DNA of 64,000 nucleotides from Candidatus Vecturithrix granuli (GTDB taxonomy: Bacteria; Moduliflexota; Moduliflexia; Moduliflexales; Moduliflexaceae), in assembly GCA_000739535.1 (NCBI GenBank), contig DF820463.1, positions 380,195-444,194 on the forward strand, written 5' to 3'. Of the stretch, positions 18,901 to 27,277 are shown one piece after another. The notes beneath the pieces were generated by a model that worked only from the letters and a program-made list of their open reading frames with translations, searched no databases and was not told the origin of the DNA. The translations under genes and the position numbers were made by a program. Position 1 is the stretch's first letter, and every line of letters starts with the position of its first letter.

Positions 18901-21011
18901 AAAAACTGCCTGACTATATGATCCCATCGGTATTTGTGTTTTTAGATGCGCTGCCGTTAACCCCGAATGGGAAAATAGATCGCCGCGCTTTACCATCTCC
19001 TGGCTCAGAGCGGCCCCGATTGCAAGCGCAATATGTTGCCCCGCGTACGCCTGTTGAAGACCTGCTTATCGGTATCTGGAGTGATCTCTTAGAACTTGAG
19101 CACATCGGTATTCATGATGATTTCTTTCAATCAGGCGGGCATTCTTTGCTCGGCACACAGCTTATCTCCAGGATTAGTCAGACATTCGGTATACACCTTC
19201 CTCTACGTGTGTTATTTGATAGACCGACGGTGGCTGGATTAGCAGAACTGATTGCGAACAATGATATCCTCCTGGGACAGGAGACTATGATTCCTCGTGC
19301 GCCCTTCGCATGCGCAAGAGAGTATAAGGAAGGGTTTCCGCTTTCGTACGCACAGCAACGTTTATGGTTCTTTGAACAACTTGAACCGGGAAATGCGGTG
19401 TATAATTTTCCGATGATGCTCCAATTGAATGGGCAGCTTCATATCTCTGCTCTGCAACAAAGTTTGGATGAAGTCGTTCGCCGCCATGAGATCTTGCGTG
19501 CATATTTTGTAACAATTCATGGCGAGCCGCGGCAGCGTATTGCTCCTGTCGCAAGCATTCCTGTACTAATTAGAAATCTGCAACATTTGTCGCCAACAGA
19601 GCAGATAATCGAAGTCCAGCGGCTGGTCGTCGCAGAGGTCCTGCAAGGTTTTGATCTTGCACGAGGGCCGCTATTGCGCGCCAGTTTGCTGCAATTAGCT
19701 GAATCAGAATACATCCTGTTTTTCATGATCCATCATATTGTGTTTGATGAGTGGTCAAAAGGAGTGCTTTTGTGGGAGTTATCAATGCTGTATGAGGCCT
19801 TTGCGGCTGGAAAGCCTTCTCCTTTGGCTGAACTTCCAATCCAATATACGGATTTTGCATGCTGGCAGCGGCAACAGTTGCAGGGAAAGGTCTTTGAGGT
19901 ACAATTGGACTATTGGAAAAAGACACTTGCCGGGAAAATCCCTCTCATGCGGCTTCCGACCGATCGGCCGCGACCGCGTATTCAAACCTTTCAGGGCGCA
20001 ACCTACTCGTTCATGTTTTCTCAATCCCTGATGAAGACGTTGAAAATATTGAGCCAACATGAGAATGTCACCTTATTCATGACGCTGTTGGCAGCCTGGA
20101 AAATCTTATTGTATCACTATACCGGCTTAGAGGATGTATTTGTTGGTACGCTGATTGCGAACAGAAATGTCAAGGAGAGCGAGGATCTGATCGGATTTTT
20201 TGCCAATACCCTCGTATTGCGCACCGATCTTTCCGGGAATCCGACTTTTCGGGAATTACTGAGACGGGTACGAGAAGTGACGTTGGGAGCGTATAGTCAT
20301 CAGGATATGCCCATCGAGAAACTTGTAGAAATTCTGCAGCCAGCGCGCAGTCTGAGGTATCATCCTTTTTTCCAGGTTTTATTTGTGTTTCAAAACACTC
20401 CAATGGAGAAATTAGAACTTCCCGGGGTGAGCGTGACCACATTAAAACCCCGGAACATGACGGCCCTGTTTGATTTGGAATTGTACATCCGTGAGGCAGA
20501 AGAGGGATTACAGGGCAATCTGGAATATAAAACAGACCTTTTTGATGAAGCCACGATGATCCGTTTAATCCAGCATTTTCAGACGATCTTAGAAACAGGC
20601 GTTGCTCATCCTGATTGGCGCATGACAGAATTTCCTCGTGTCTATCCCACTAAACAAGAGCAGAACAATATTCCTGGCATTCTTTCTGAGTCTGACCTGG
20701 GAATTTATCCGATTCCATCCGTTACCGCAAACGCATCTATCTCTTCCCTGTCTTCTCCTGAAAACACGCTATGCGCAATATGGTCTAAAATTTTGGGAGT
20801 AAAAGATGTTGACATTTATGATAATTTTTTTGAATTAGGAGGATATTCCCTGTTAGCTGCGCAGCTTATTTTTCAGGTGAACGCCGTTTTTCACGTTGAA
20901 ATTGCCTTGCGCAGTTTTTTTGAAAATCCAACGGTGGCTGGATTGACGCAAATTATAAGTCGTTTATCTGAGCAAAAAGAGGTTATGACCAGGGTAAGAG
21001 AGAGTTTCTGA
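15921..21011 (+). CDS. NRPS: docking, C-A-PCP, C-PCP
   Basis: The 1696-residue protein starts at ATG 15921 inside the ATGA overlap, so translation is coupled to the first NRPS. Residues 1-55 match the TubC-type N-terminal docking domain (LLADLRNSGVHILVNGEEL, then LTPDLRAEIAQRKADILAFF). C1 spans about 72-500 with H209-H210-IVSD. The A domain spans about 532-1020, and the hand-read code D-I-L-Q-L-G-L-I-W equals a published glycine code as I remember it. PCP1 has Ser1075 in GGHSL. C2 spans about 1150-1590 with HHIVFDEW near 1270. PCP2 has Ser1643 in GGYSL. There is no thioesterase or reductase, and the last module lacks its own A domain, so a partner may load PCP2 or another protein may release the product. 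Confidence 0.88.
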   Translation: MRPVSELLADLRNSGVHILVNGEELHLNAPKGSLTPDLRAEIAQRKADILAFFRAVASGGSQASSPIPVVPRDTPLPLSFAQQRLWFLHQFEEEQRGLYNVSKAFQLHGRLDIQALEQNVSAIVRRHEVLRTSFAMHNGDPVQTILTDARVPFSIRDLQDLSPQEQADSVQHFAVQEAQRPFDLEQGPLLRVLLLRVAPTDHVVVLTIHHIVSDAWSTGILFQELAHIYQAWVTGEPVSLPDLPIQYADFAVWQRNWLQGDRLERLTAYWKNQLEAIPPILELSIEHPRPAIQSFQGKTLRFSLNAALCQKLTTLSQQAGATLFMTLLAAFVSLLARYSGSNDIVVGSPIANRRHPALESLIGFFVNTLVLRVNVAENPTFLDVLQQVRKVTLEAYDHQDLPFERLVEVLQPERNLHSSPLFQVMFVFQNAPKTHMELSGLTVKSLEFDPGIAKFDLTLGFIETEHGTLDGTIEYATDLFDAETITRMIGHLQTILTGIVQDPQKYISDLPLLTQAERQQILEQWNDTHVSYAEQGFLPELFEAQVQHTPDATAVVFNNTPLTYQELNQRANHVAHYLRSLGVGPEVLVGIFVERSLEMMVGLLGILKAGGAYVPLDPEFPQARLQFMIDNSGVSVLLTQKALEKKLPSNQSQKVFLDADWENIAVTSEGNLVHGLHGANLAYVIYTSGSTGLPKGVQISHNALRNFLLFMRQQLGVTARDALLAVTTLSFDIAGLELFLPLIAGGTVVLADRETTLDGRRLSERLEQCGVTVMQATPATWRLMLASGWRNTAELRALCGGEALPRDLAAQLLNGVASLKNLYGPTETTIWSSLHQVTSSDQTIPIGRPIGNTQFYILDASFTPTPVGVAGELYIGGAGLARGYFKRPDLTAEKFVPHPLSSVPGERLYKTGDQVRYLPDGNIEFLGRRDDQVKIRGFRIELGEIETALSEYPAIRQAVVVVQGDDLQSKRIAAYLVPQDNSVSIETLQGFLKEKLPDYMIPSVFVFLDALPLTPNGKIDRRALPSPGSERPRLQAQYVAPRTPVEDLLIGIWSDLLELEHIGIHDDFFQSGGHSLLGTQLISRISQTFGIHLPLRVLFDRPTVAGLAELIANNDILLGQETMIPRAPFACAREYKEGFPLSYAQQRLWFFEQLEPGNAVYNFPMMLQLNGQLHISALQQSLDEVVRRHEILRAYFVTIHGEPRQRIAPVASIPVLIRNLQHLSPTEQIIEVQRLVVAEVLQGFDLARGPLLRASLLQLAESEYILFFMIHHIVFDEWSKGVLLWELSMLYEAFAAGKPSPLAELPIQYTDFACWQRQQLQGKVFEVQLDYWKKTLAGKIPLMRLPTDRPRPRIQTFQGATYSFMFSQSLMKTLKILSQHENVTLFMTLLAAWKILLYHYTGLEDVFVGTLIANRNVKESEDLIGFFANTLVLRTDLSGNPTFRELLRRVREVTLGAYSHQDMPIEKLVEILQPARSLRYHPFFQVLFVFQNTPMEKLELPGVSVTTLKPRNMTALFDLELYIREAEEGLQGNLEYKTDLFDEATMIRLIQHFQTILETGVAHPDWRMTEFPRVYPTKQEQNNIPGILSESDLGIYPIPSVTANASISSLSSPENTLCAIWSKILGVKDVDIYDNFFELGGYSLLAAQLIFQVNAVFHVEIALRSFFENPTVAGLTQIISRLSEQKEVMTRVRESF

Positions 21012-21110
21012 GTTTACCGCATCAAGGAAAATCCTTGTCGGATGTCTCAACTTTTGAGAGAGATTCTCGTCCATCTCTTTGAAAACATTTTATCTGTAAA
21101 AGGAAGCATA

Positions 21111-21231
21111 TATACTTGAGACCGCATAAATTTGTGACAATCTCACCCCCTTCCCCCTCTCCTAATTTAGGAGAGGGGGGACTGAGGGGGAGTGGTCAAA
21201 AAAATCACAAATTTACCCGGCCTCAAGTATA
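21111..21231. mobile_element. MITE-like element, family 2, copy A
   Basis: The 121-bp element begins TATACTTGAG and ends CTCAAGTATA. The ends continue as near-inverted repeats (CATAAATTTGTGA against TCACAAATTTACCC). Inside is a C-rich stretch followed by its G-rich complement around CTAATTTAG. The same element is at 42217-42336. It lies in the 325-base gap between the NRPS and the peptide-binding protein. Nothing else in that gap is recognisable apart from the start region of the next gene. Confidence 0.68.
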
Positions 21232-21336
21232 GATTGAAATTAATTTTTCGACAGACGTACGGTATGCCCAATCAGAAGTGGGACCATCGTTCCGAACGAT
21301 AGGATCTCTGGCGGCAACCGAGGTGGGAGTAACGAT

Positions 21337-23244
21337 ATGAACAACGAGAGTGGAAAAAAGTCTGCAAAGCCCTATATTTTAGCTTTTGTGTTATGGGGCA
21401 TCTTTTTTCTGATGATTTATGAAGATCAGATTCCTGAGTTTGCTGCGCGCGTGATGAATTCTTTCCATGCATCCTATAGTGCATTAATAAGGTTTATTCA
21501 GACGACTCAGACCGAACCCCCTCAGAAAATTGAAACAACGCTGCCGCTGGCTCTTGCTCCGGATATGAATGCCCAGACCGTGGGGGATACTCTGCGTATC
21601 ATTAACCCGGAAGCGCCCACATTACTCAACCCGCACCTTTCCTCATCCTTACAAGATTGGGAACCCAGTCGCATTACGTATGAACCGCTCGCTAGCTTCG
21701 ATAAGAATGGGAACTTAATTCCTTTTTTGGCCGCCGAGATTCCGACGCTTGAAAATGGCGGACTGGCGGCTGATGGCAAATCGGTCACCTGGAAGCTCAA
21801 ACAGGATGTGAAGTGGTCGGATGGAACGCCTTTTACTGCAGAAGACGTATTCTTTACGTATCAGTTTGATATCAACCCGGAAGTCAATACTCCCTATGCA
21901 GAGAATTATGAGGTGGTTGATAGTCTTGAGGTGTTAGATTCTTATACGATAAAAATTAATTTCAAAAATGTGAATCCGGCCTGGGCCACGCTCTTTGTTG
22001 GAATTGAGGGGACAATTCTTCCGCGCCATATCTTTGAGCCATACAATGGTTCCAATGCTCATGAGGCGCCTGCTAATACCTTGCCAGTAGGAACTGGACC
22101 GTATCGTGCCGTTCCTCCGGGGATAAAAACGCAGGAAGTTTTACTGTTGGGTACGCAGCTTTTGGAAACCAATAAAATCGTGTTTGAGCCGAATCCGTAT
22201 TTTCGAGAACTTGAGACGCTGTATTTCAGCCGCATCGAATTTCGGGGGGGCGGAACTTCCGAAGAAGCGGCGCGATCAGTCTTTCAGGAAGGGGCGGTTG
22301 ATTATGCCTTTGGAGTGGAAACCTTATCGAATGAGGTCTTAGAAGAAATGATGCAGGGGGAACAAGGCCGCCTTATTATCAATTGGGGCTCCGGGTGCGA
22401 GCGGATTGCGATGAATCGGACAGATCCGAATCGCGCAACCGAAGATGGCGAACGTTCGAGCGTGAATTTTCCCCATCCGCTTTTTAGCGATAAGAGGATT
22501 CGGCAGGCTATTGCTTATGCGATAAACCGAGACGCTATTGTGCAGGCGTTTGGTCCTGCCGGACGTCCGACCAGCAATAACCTGATTGCGCCGCCGCAAT
22601 ATAATTCGCCCAATGTCTTTTATACGTTTAATTTAACGAAAGCCGCTGAACTTTTAGATGAAGCCGGGTGGATTGATACGGATCATGACGGGATTCGCGA
22701 AAAAGACGGGGTAAAAATGAAAGTCGTGTATCAGACTTATGTTGGTGAAGCGGCCCAGCAAACCCAACGCATCGTGAAAGATACACTGGAATCAATTGGA
22801 ATTGAAGTGGAATTAAAAATCGTTGATTCAAGCATCATGTTCGGTTCTCCGCTGGAAAACCCTGACAACGTTCGGCGATTCAATGCCGATATGCAAGAAT
22901 TTTTTCGCATGAGCTCCAGTCCTGATCCCGGAAGCTATATGAAAGGTTGGACGTGCAGCCAAATTCCCCAGAAAGTCAACAATTGGACAGGCGCGAATTA
23001 TGAACGTTGGTGCAATCAGGAATATGATGATCTCTACCAGCAGACAACGGTTGAAGTTGATCCCAAACGGCGGCAGCAGATGTTTATTCGAATGAATGAT
23101 CTTCTGATCGAGGATGTCGTCATGATTCCTCTTGTGGATTGGGCTGATGTCCGGGGGATAAGCCAAACGGTTGCGGGCATTGATTTAACTCCCTGGGATG
23201 CTAATACCTGGAATATTAAAAATTGGAAGCGAATTGCACGCTAA
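21337..23244 (+). CDS. Membrane-anchored peptide-type solute-binding protein (SBP family 5)
   Basis: The 635-residue protein starts at ATG 21337 with GGGAG upstream. An N-terminal hydrophobic segment (about residues 13-31, AFVLWGIFFLMIY) has no clear cleavage site, so the protein is probably anchored facing the periplasm. From about residue 80 it follows the DppA/OppA class (TLRIINPEAPTLLNPH, then VKWSDGTPFTAEDVFFTY, then DKRIRQAIAYAINRDAIVQ). Family proteins bind oligopeptides, nickel or sugars for ABC import. No permease or ATPase genes follow. The position just after the NRPS and before a HAMP-GAF sensor suggests it may perceive or capture a peptide for signalling (inference). Confidence 0.85.
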   Translation: MNNESGKKSAKPYILAFVLWGIFFLMIYEDQIPEFAARVMNSFHASYSALIRFIQTTQTEPPQKIETTLPLALAPDMNAQTVGDTLRIINPEAPTLLNPHLSSSLQDWEPSRITYEPLASFDKNGNLIPFLAAEIPTLENGGLAADGKSVTWKLKQDVKWSDGTPFTAEDVFFTYQFDINPEVNTPYAENYEVVDSLEVLDSYTIKINFKNVNPAWATLFVGIEGTILPRHIFEPYNGSNAHEAPANTLPVGTGPYRAVPPGIKTQEVLLLGTQLLETNKIVFEPNPYFRELETLYFSRIEFRGGGTSEEAARSVFQEGAVDYAFGVETLSNEVLEEMMQGEQGRLIINWGSGCERIAMNRTDPNRATEDGERSSVNFPHPLFSDKRIRQAIAYAINRDAIVQAFGPAGRPTSNNLIAPPQYNSPNVFYTFNLTKAAELLDEAGWIDTDHDGIREKDGVKMKVVYQTYVGEAAQQTQRIVKDTLESIGIEVELKIVDSSIMFGSPLENPDNVRRFNADMQEFFRMSSSPDPGSYMKGWTCSQIPQKVNNWTGANYERWCNQEYDDLYQQTTVEVDPKRRQQMFIRMNDLLIEDVVMIPLVDWADVRGISQTVAGIDLTPWDANTWNIKNWKRIAR

Positions 23245-23298
23245 GAACGTAAAAGAGAAAGAATACAATCCCTTCACAACATATTGGGGACATCTAAC

Positions 23299-25236
23299 AT
23301 GATGAAAACACAATTTTTTAGCATCGGACGCAAATTGACGTTTGGATTTGGGGTGCTGGTCGTCTTAACATTTTTGAGTGCTGGCATCAGTTATTTTGGC
23401 AGTAACCGGGCAACGCTCAAAATTAATCAAACCGATGATGTGCGCGTGCCCACCGCGCTGGCTGCTTCGCGCGCTCAGGCTAATTTGCTGCGAATGTTAG
23501 GGGATGTGCGCGGTTATCTTGCCTTAGGCGACCAGCAATACCGGCGCAGCTATCACCAATCTGTCCAGGCCTTTACCGCCAATCTTGCAGAATTGCATCA
23601 ACTTTCGCCAAACCTGAATCCTGAAAATCAGCGACAATTGCGTGAACTCAGAAATGTGTACGAACAATGGATCGCGCTGCCGGAAAAATTATTCGCCCTG
23701 CGTGATGATCAACTTGACCGAGAACCAGCGTATAAACTCCTGGCTACAGAAGGCGTGAGACTGGCAGGGGGCGTGTTGATTGCGATTAATGAAATGATTG
23801 AAATGCAGGGGCAGCGTGAGCCAAGCAAAGAAAATTTGGAACGTTTACAAGATATGGCCAGGTTTCAAGGGAACTTTGCCGCGATGCTTTCGGCCTTGCG
23901 CGGTTACGTGACGACCCGTAATCGGATTTATCGCGGAGAATTTGAAGTCAATTTGACGGATAACCAAAATGCCTGGAATCGCTTGAAAGCAAAAAGCGCC
24001 ACTTTGAACCCGAATCAGAAAGAACTCCTTGAAAAAATCAGCAAAAATCGCGATACCTTTTTGATGCTACCTCCACTCATTTTCAATACCCTTGAAAGTG
24101 AACGCTGGCGGGAGGATTTGTATCTTTTCAGCAATGAGGCTGTGCCGCTTGCGAATGCCATGCAAGAAATTCTGGCAAAAATGACCGAAGACCAACAAAC
24201 CTTACTCACTCAGGAATTAAGTGAAGGACGTCAGGATCTGGTGACCGCCAACCAACGTATTCTGGCTGGCGGAATTATTGCGTTAGGTTTGGGGATCGCC
24301 ATGTCGTTTATTTTTCGAGGAAATATTGCTGGTCCCATTCGCCGTTTAACAACAATCGCCGAAAAAATTCGCAAAGGCGATTTAGAGGCGCAAGCAAAAA
24401 TCGAATCGCACGATGAAATCGGCATTCTGGCTGAAACCTTCAATAATATGACCGGACAATTGCGGACAACGTTGTTGCAAGTTCGTAAGGAGAAAAGACG
24501 GGCGGATGATTTATTGGAAGTCGTGATTCCGATCGGCGTGCAGCTCTCTTCAGAAAAAGATTTTAATCGTCTGTTAGAAACCATGCTGGTTGAAGCCAAA
24601 ACCTTTTGCAACGCCGATGCGGGTACTCTGTATTTACTGACCGAAGATCGACATTTACAGTTTGTGATTGTACGCAATGACTCCAAAAATGTCGCCCTGG
24701 GGGGCACAACTGGCAATGAAGTGCTCTATGCCCCGCTGCCCCTGCCAACTGAGGAAGATGAAAAATCCAGCCATTGCTATGTGGCGACTGAAGTTGCGAT
24801 CACTGGAATATCGAGTAATATTGCTGATTACAAACGCCAAAGTGAAATTATTCTTGATTATAGCGTTCACTCATTACTCACCATGCCGTTGAAAAATACC
24901 CTGGGACACGTGAAAGGCGTCTTGCAACTGATTAATGCTCAGGATTCTGAAACCAAAGAGATTATTCCCTTTGATCAGAACTTGCAGCAAATGATGGAAT
25001 CCTTCTCCTCTTTGGCCGTTGCAGCACTGGAAGCGTATATCCGAGAACAGAGTTTGAAGCAGGAGATCAAACAATTGCGGATCGAAATTGACGAAGCCAA
25101 ACGCGAGAAACAGGTCAAAGAAATTACCGAGACCGAAACCTTTCAGAGTTTGCAGGCTAAAGCCGCAGAACTACGTCGCCGTCGCCAGATCAAGCGCAGA
25201 CAAACAGAAGCCATTTCAGAAGATGCGCAGTCTTGA
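23299..25236 (+). CDS. Transmembrane sensor with HAMP and GAF domains, no output domain
   Basis: The 645-residue protein is taken from ATG 23299 with GGGGA at 23286-23290. TM1 is at about 13-33 and a long helical periplasmic region (about 34-325) resembles four-helix-bundle sensors. TM2 is ILAGGIIALGLGIAMSFIF, then a HAMP domain (GPIRRLTTIAEKIRKGDLEA). A GAF domain (about 420-585: LVEAKTFCNADAGTLYLL, then LLTMPLKNTLGHVKGVLQLIN) is followed by a charged coiled coil to the end. There is no kinase, cyclase, phosphatase or methyl-accepting output, so the signal must pass by protein contact. It lies 54 bases after the binding protein gene and is probably co-transcribed with it. Confidence 0.82.
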   Translation: MMKTQFFSIGRKLTFGFGVLVVLTFLSAGISYFGSNRATLKINQTDDVRVPTALAASRAQANLLRMLGDVRGYLALGDQQYRRSYHQSVQAFTANLAELHQLSPNLNPENQRQLRELRNVYEQWIALPEKLFALRDDQLDREPAYKLLATEGVRLAGGVLIAINEMIEMQGQREPSKENLERLQDMARFQGNFAAMLSALRGYVTTRNRIYRGEFEVNLTDNQNAWNRLKAKSATLNPNQKELLEKISKNRDTFLMLPPLIFNTLESERWREDLYLFSNEAVPLANAMQEILAKMTEDQQTLLTQELSEGRQDLVTANQRILAGGIIALGLGIAMSFIFRGNIAGPIRRLTTIAEKIRKGDLEAQAKIESHDEIGILAETFNNMTGQLRTTLLQVRKEKRRADDLLEVVIPIGVQLSSEKDFNRLLETMLVEAKTFCNADAGTLYLLTEDRHLQFVIVRNDSKNVALGGTTGNEVLYAPLPLPTEEDEKSSHCYVATEVAITGISSNIADYKRQSEIILDYSVHSLLTMPLKNTLGHVKGVLQLINAQDSETKEIIPFDQNLQQMMESFSSLAVAALEAYIREQSLKQEIKQLRIEIDEAKREKQVKEITETETFQSLQAKAAELRRRRQIKRRQTEAISEDAQS

Positions 25237-25237
25237 G

Positions 25238-25290
25238 GTGGAGTGTCAAAGCTTTGCTTTGACAGCGAAAGCAGAGCTTTCGCACTCCAC
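25238..25290. repeat. Double-hairpin palindromic repeat, copy 1
   Basis: GTGGAGTG and CACTCCAC bracket two adjacent hairpins, TCAAAGC/GCTTTGA and CGAAAGC/GCTTTCG. The element begins one base after the sensor stop codon and ends just before the convergent murG stop codon. It could terminate transcription from both sides, but no T-tract is present. Confidence 0.65.
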
Positions 25291-25292
25291 AC

Positions 25293-26396
25293 TTAGCGCA
25301 CAAATCGCTGAATCACCTCAATCACCTGTTCAATGCCATTAGTCGTAGTTGCCGCATTCATCGCCTGGATAAGTGTCTGGCGTTGTTCGTAGGTGCAGCG
25401 AATATTTTCGATCAAGCTTGCGACCGTCAAATCTTCCTCTTCAAGTACGCGACTGAAGCCCTGTTTGGCAAAGGATTGCGCGTTCAACACTTGATCTCCG
25501 CGGCTGGCTTTGCGTGAGAGCGGAATCAACAGATTTGGTTTGCGCAAGGTCAGCAACTCAAAGATGGTCGTAGCCCCGGCGCGTGAGACTACCACATTCG
25601 CCAGCGCTAACAGATGCGGCAATTCTTTGTCAACGTACTCGAACTGCGCATATCCCGGAGTTGTTTGTAATTTCCCCTCCCGGGAGGGGCCAGGGGTGGG
25701 TAAATGAATTTCCGCCTGAATATTGCCTGGCCCGCAAATATGACAAATCTGAAACTGCGGCTGCAATTCCTGGAGCGCGTTGCGAATCACGTGATTGATC
25801 GTTTCCGACCCCTGACTTCCGCCAATAATCAGTACAACCGGTTTCGTGTCCGTAAATCCGCACAACTCTCGACCTTTGGCCTGCTCTCCCTTTTGCAAGG
25901 ATTCTCGGATAGGAATACCCGTATGAGTAGCTTTTCCTGACGGGAGCATGGCAGCGGTTTCGGGAAAACTGTAACAGATGTGCACGGCAAAAGGCAGCGA
26001 CAGTTTATTCGCCAGACCCGGCGTCAAATCCGATTCATGAAGAATGGCCGGTATGCGGTGCAGCCAGGCCGCCCATACTAACGGACAGGAGACAAAGCCT
26101 CCTTTGCTGAAAATAATGTGCGGTTTTATGCGGTACAGTAACAAGCAAGCCTTCAGAAAACCGGCGATGACAAGAAAGATATCGCGCACATTTTTCAGAT
26201 CAATATAGCGGCGCAGCTTACCCGCCGGAATGGGATGATAGGGAATCCCTTCCGGTTCGATGAGTTGGCGTTCGATACCTGTGGTTTGCCCGACGTAATG
26301 AATCTCAAACCCCAGAGAACGCAATCCGGGCAGCAGCGCAATATTTGGCGTAACATGTCCCGCCGTTCCCCCGCCCGTCAGTATGATACGTTTCAT
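25293..26396 (-). CDS. murG: UDP-GlcNAc:lipid-linked MurNAc-pentapeptide GlcNAc transferase MurG
   Basis: The 367-residue enzyme is taken from the ATG at 26396 so that the N-terminus is MKRIILTGGGTAGHVTPN, the glycine-rich MurG motif. An upstream in-frame ATG at 26450 adds an unlikely 18 residues. Other family marks are FSKGGFVSCP, HESDLTPGLANK, IIGGSQGSETIN and the C-terminal donor-site SRAGATTIFELL. It makes lipid II at the inner face of the membrane in peptidoglycan synthesis. It stands outside any dcw cell-wall cluster. A palindrome-encoded PTPGPSREG insertion interrupts the region between the two Rossmann domains (25671-25704). It may be a second copy, since the cluster copy could be elsewhere. 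Confidence 0.87.
   Translation of the reverse strand: MKRIILTGGGTAGHVTPNIALLPGLRSLGFEIHYVGQTTGIERQLIEPEGIPYHPIPAGKLRRYIDLKNVRDIFLVIAGFLKACLLLYRIKPHIIFSKGGFVSCPLVWAAWLHRIPAILHESDLTPGLANKLSLPFAVHICYSFPETAAMLPSGKATHTGIPIRESLQKGEQAKGRELCGFTDTKPVVLIIGGSQGSETINHVIRNALQELQPQFQICHICGPGNIQAEIHLPTPGPSREGKLQTTPGYAQFEYVDKELPHLLALANVVVSRAGATTIFELLTLRKPNLLIPLSRKASRGDQVLNAQSFAKQGFSRVLEEEDLTVASLIENIRCTYEQRQTLIQAMNAATTTNGIEQVIEVIQRFVR
25671..25704. repeat. Intragenic palindrome in murG
   Basis: The core CCCCTCCCGGGAGGGG lies inside murG and is read in frame as PTPGPSREGK. Its flank CCAGGGGTGGGTAAA matches one arm of the 72-bp palindrome inside the helicase gene (30777-30848), so this is a shortened or single-arm copy of the same family. 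Confidence 0.65.
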
Positions 26397-26465
26397 GATA
26401 AAAATATGCAAATCGAGATGACAAATTCGTGAGATATTTACGATGAACACTCTTTGTTCATCAGA

Positions 26466-26867
26466 TTAGATAAAAATTGCAGGATTACACGCAAAACGCT
26501 GGCTTAATGCCCTGATCTGTCGTGTATTTAACTCCCGTTTCCCGGCTAATATCTCAGAAATCACGCCAGGGCTGCCAAGTTCCGTTAAATCTTTCTGTTT
26601 TAATCCATGTTCCTGCATGAAATATTTCAGACAACCAACCGGGGTTCCTTGAGGTTCCGGAACATGCTGCTGTTCATATTCCGCGATGAACATCCCGACA
26701 ATATCTAGCAGTCCCATGAGCGGATGTTCAGGATTACCCTGGGTTTGATCCATAAGATAATCCGCGAATCCGATCAACTTGTTCACTTCTGTCTCTGTCG
26801 TCGGAGCAGACAAATAGGATGAGACCGACGGCCAGATCTGAATTAGTTGTTGGAACTCCTGAACCAT
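26466..26867 (-). CDS. HigA-type antitoxin (HTH)
   Basis: The 133-residue protein is taken from the ATG at 26867, which has AGGAGG at the complement of 26872-26877. An ATG at 26882 encodes MEGGS, which is that ribosome site itself. The C-terminal half is a Cro/C1-type helix-turn-helix (MQEHGLKQKDLTELGSPGVISEILAGKRELNTRQIRALSQRF), and the N-terminal half is the acidic domain usual in this HigA group. It overlaps the toxin gene by 25 bases and would neutralise it and repress the operon, as in other higBA pairs. Confidence 0.82.
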   Translation of the reverse strand: MVQEFQQLIQIWPSVSSYLSAPTTETEVNKLIGFADYLMDQTQGNPEHPLMGLLDIVGMFIAEYEQQHVPEPQGTPVGCLKYFMQEHGLKQKDLTELGSPGVISEILAGKRELNTRQIRALSQRFACNPAIFI

Positions 26868-27157
26868 AGATCCTCCTTCCATTTCTCCCGATTGTATTCA
26901 TCATGCGTGAGAATGTGTCGAATAAATAAACGTTTCAGTGGATAGCGAATGAAAGCAATCAGGCGATATTTGTTGCCGCCAATATTGAACACCACAAAAT
27001 TACCCACCTGATCCGCACTGGGAAACAAGTGCTTGACATCAGCAAAAGTGGTGAAGGATTCATGCTTGACAATACGATACCAGTGTTGCAATGAATGGCT
27101 TGCCCCAGCATGTTTTTTACAAAACTCCTGGATCTTTTTGTAACTAATGATGTGCAT
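26843..27157 (-). CDS. HigB-type toxin (RelE fold mRNA interferase)
   Basis: The 104-residue protein matches HigB: FTTFADVKHLFPSADQVGNFVVFNIGGNKYRLIAFI, then KRLFIRHILTHDEYNREKW. Members cut mRNA at the ribosome and are held in check by HigA, whose gene follows directly with an overlap, in the toxin-first order typical of this type II system. The C-terminus (KEDLWFRSSNN) is normal. Nothing suggests inactivation. It lies next to the defence-type island, where such pairs are common. Confidence 0.83.
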   Translation of the reverse strand: MHIISYKKIQEFCKKHAGASHSLQHWYRIVKHESFTTFADVKHLFPSADQVGNFVVFNIGGNKYRLIAFIRYPLKRLFIRHILTHDEYNREKWKEDLWFRSSNN

Positions 27158-27277
27158 AGCGGCTGTCTCGATTCAGTTCTTGCTGAATATATATCTTTAT
27201 CCCACCCACTTTTTTTGTCAAATAAATTCTCATTTTGAGAAGTTTTTGTGCAGTATTAAAAATTATCCGGAGTTTTA

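Noticed and set aside
21111-21231. Long C-rich/G-rich stem considered as a terminator after the NRPS
   Set aside because: The same unit recurs at 42217 with conserved ends and no T-tract, so a mobile repeat explains it better.
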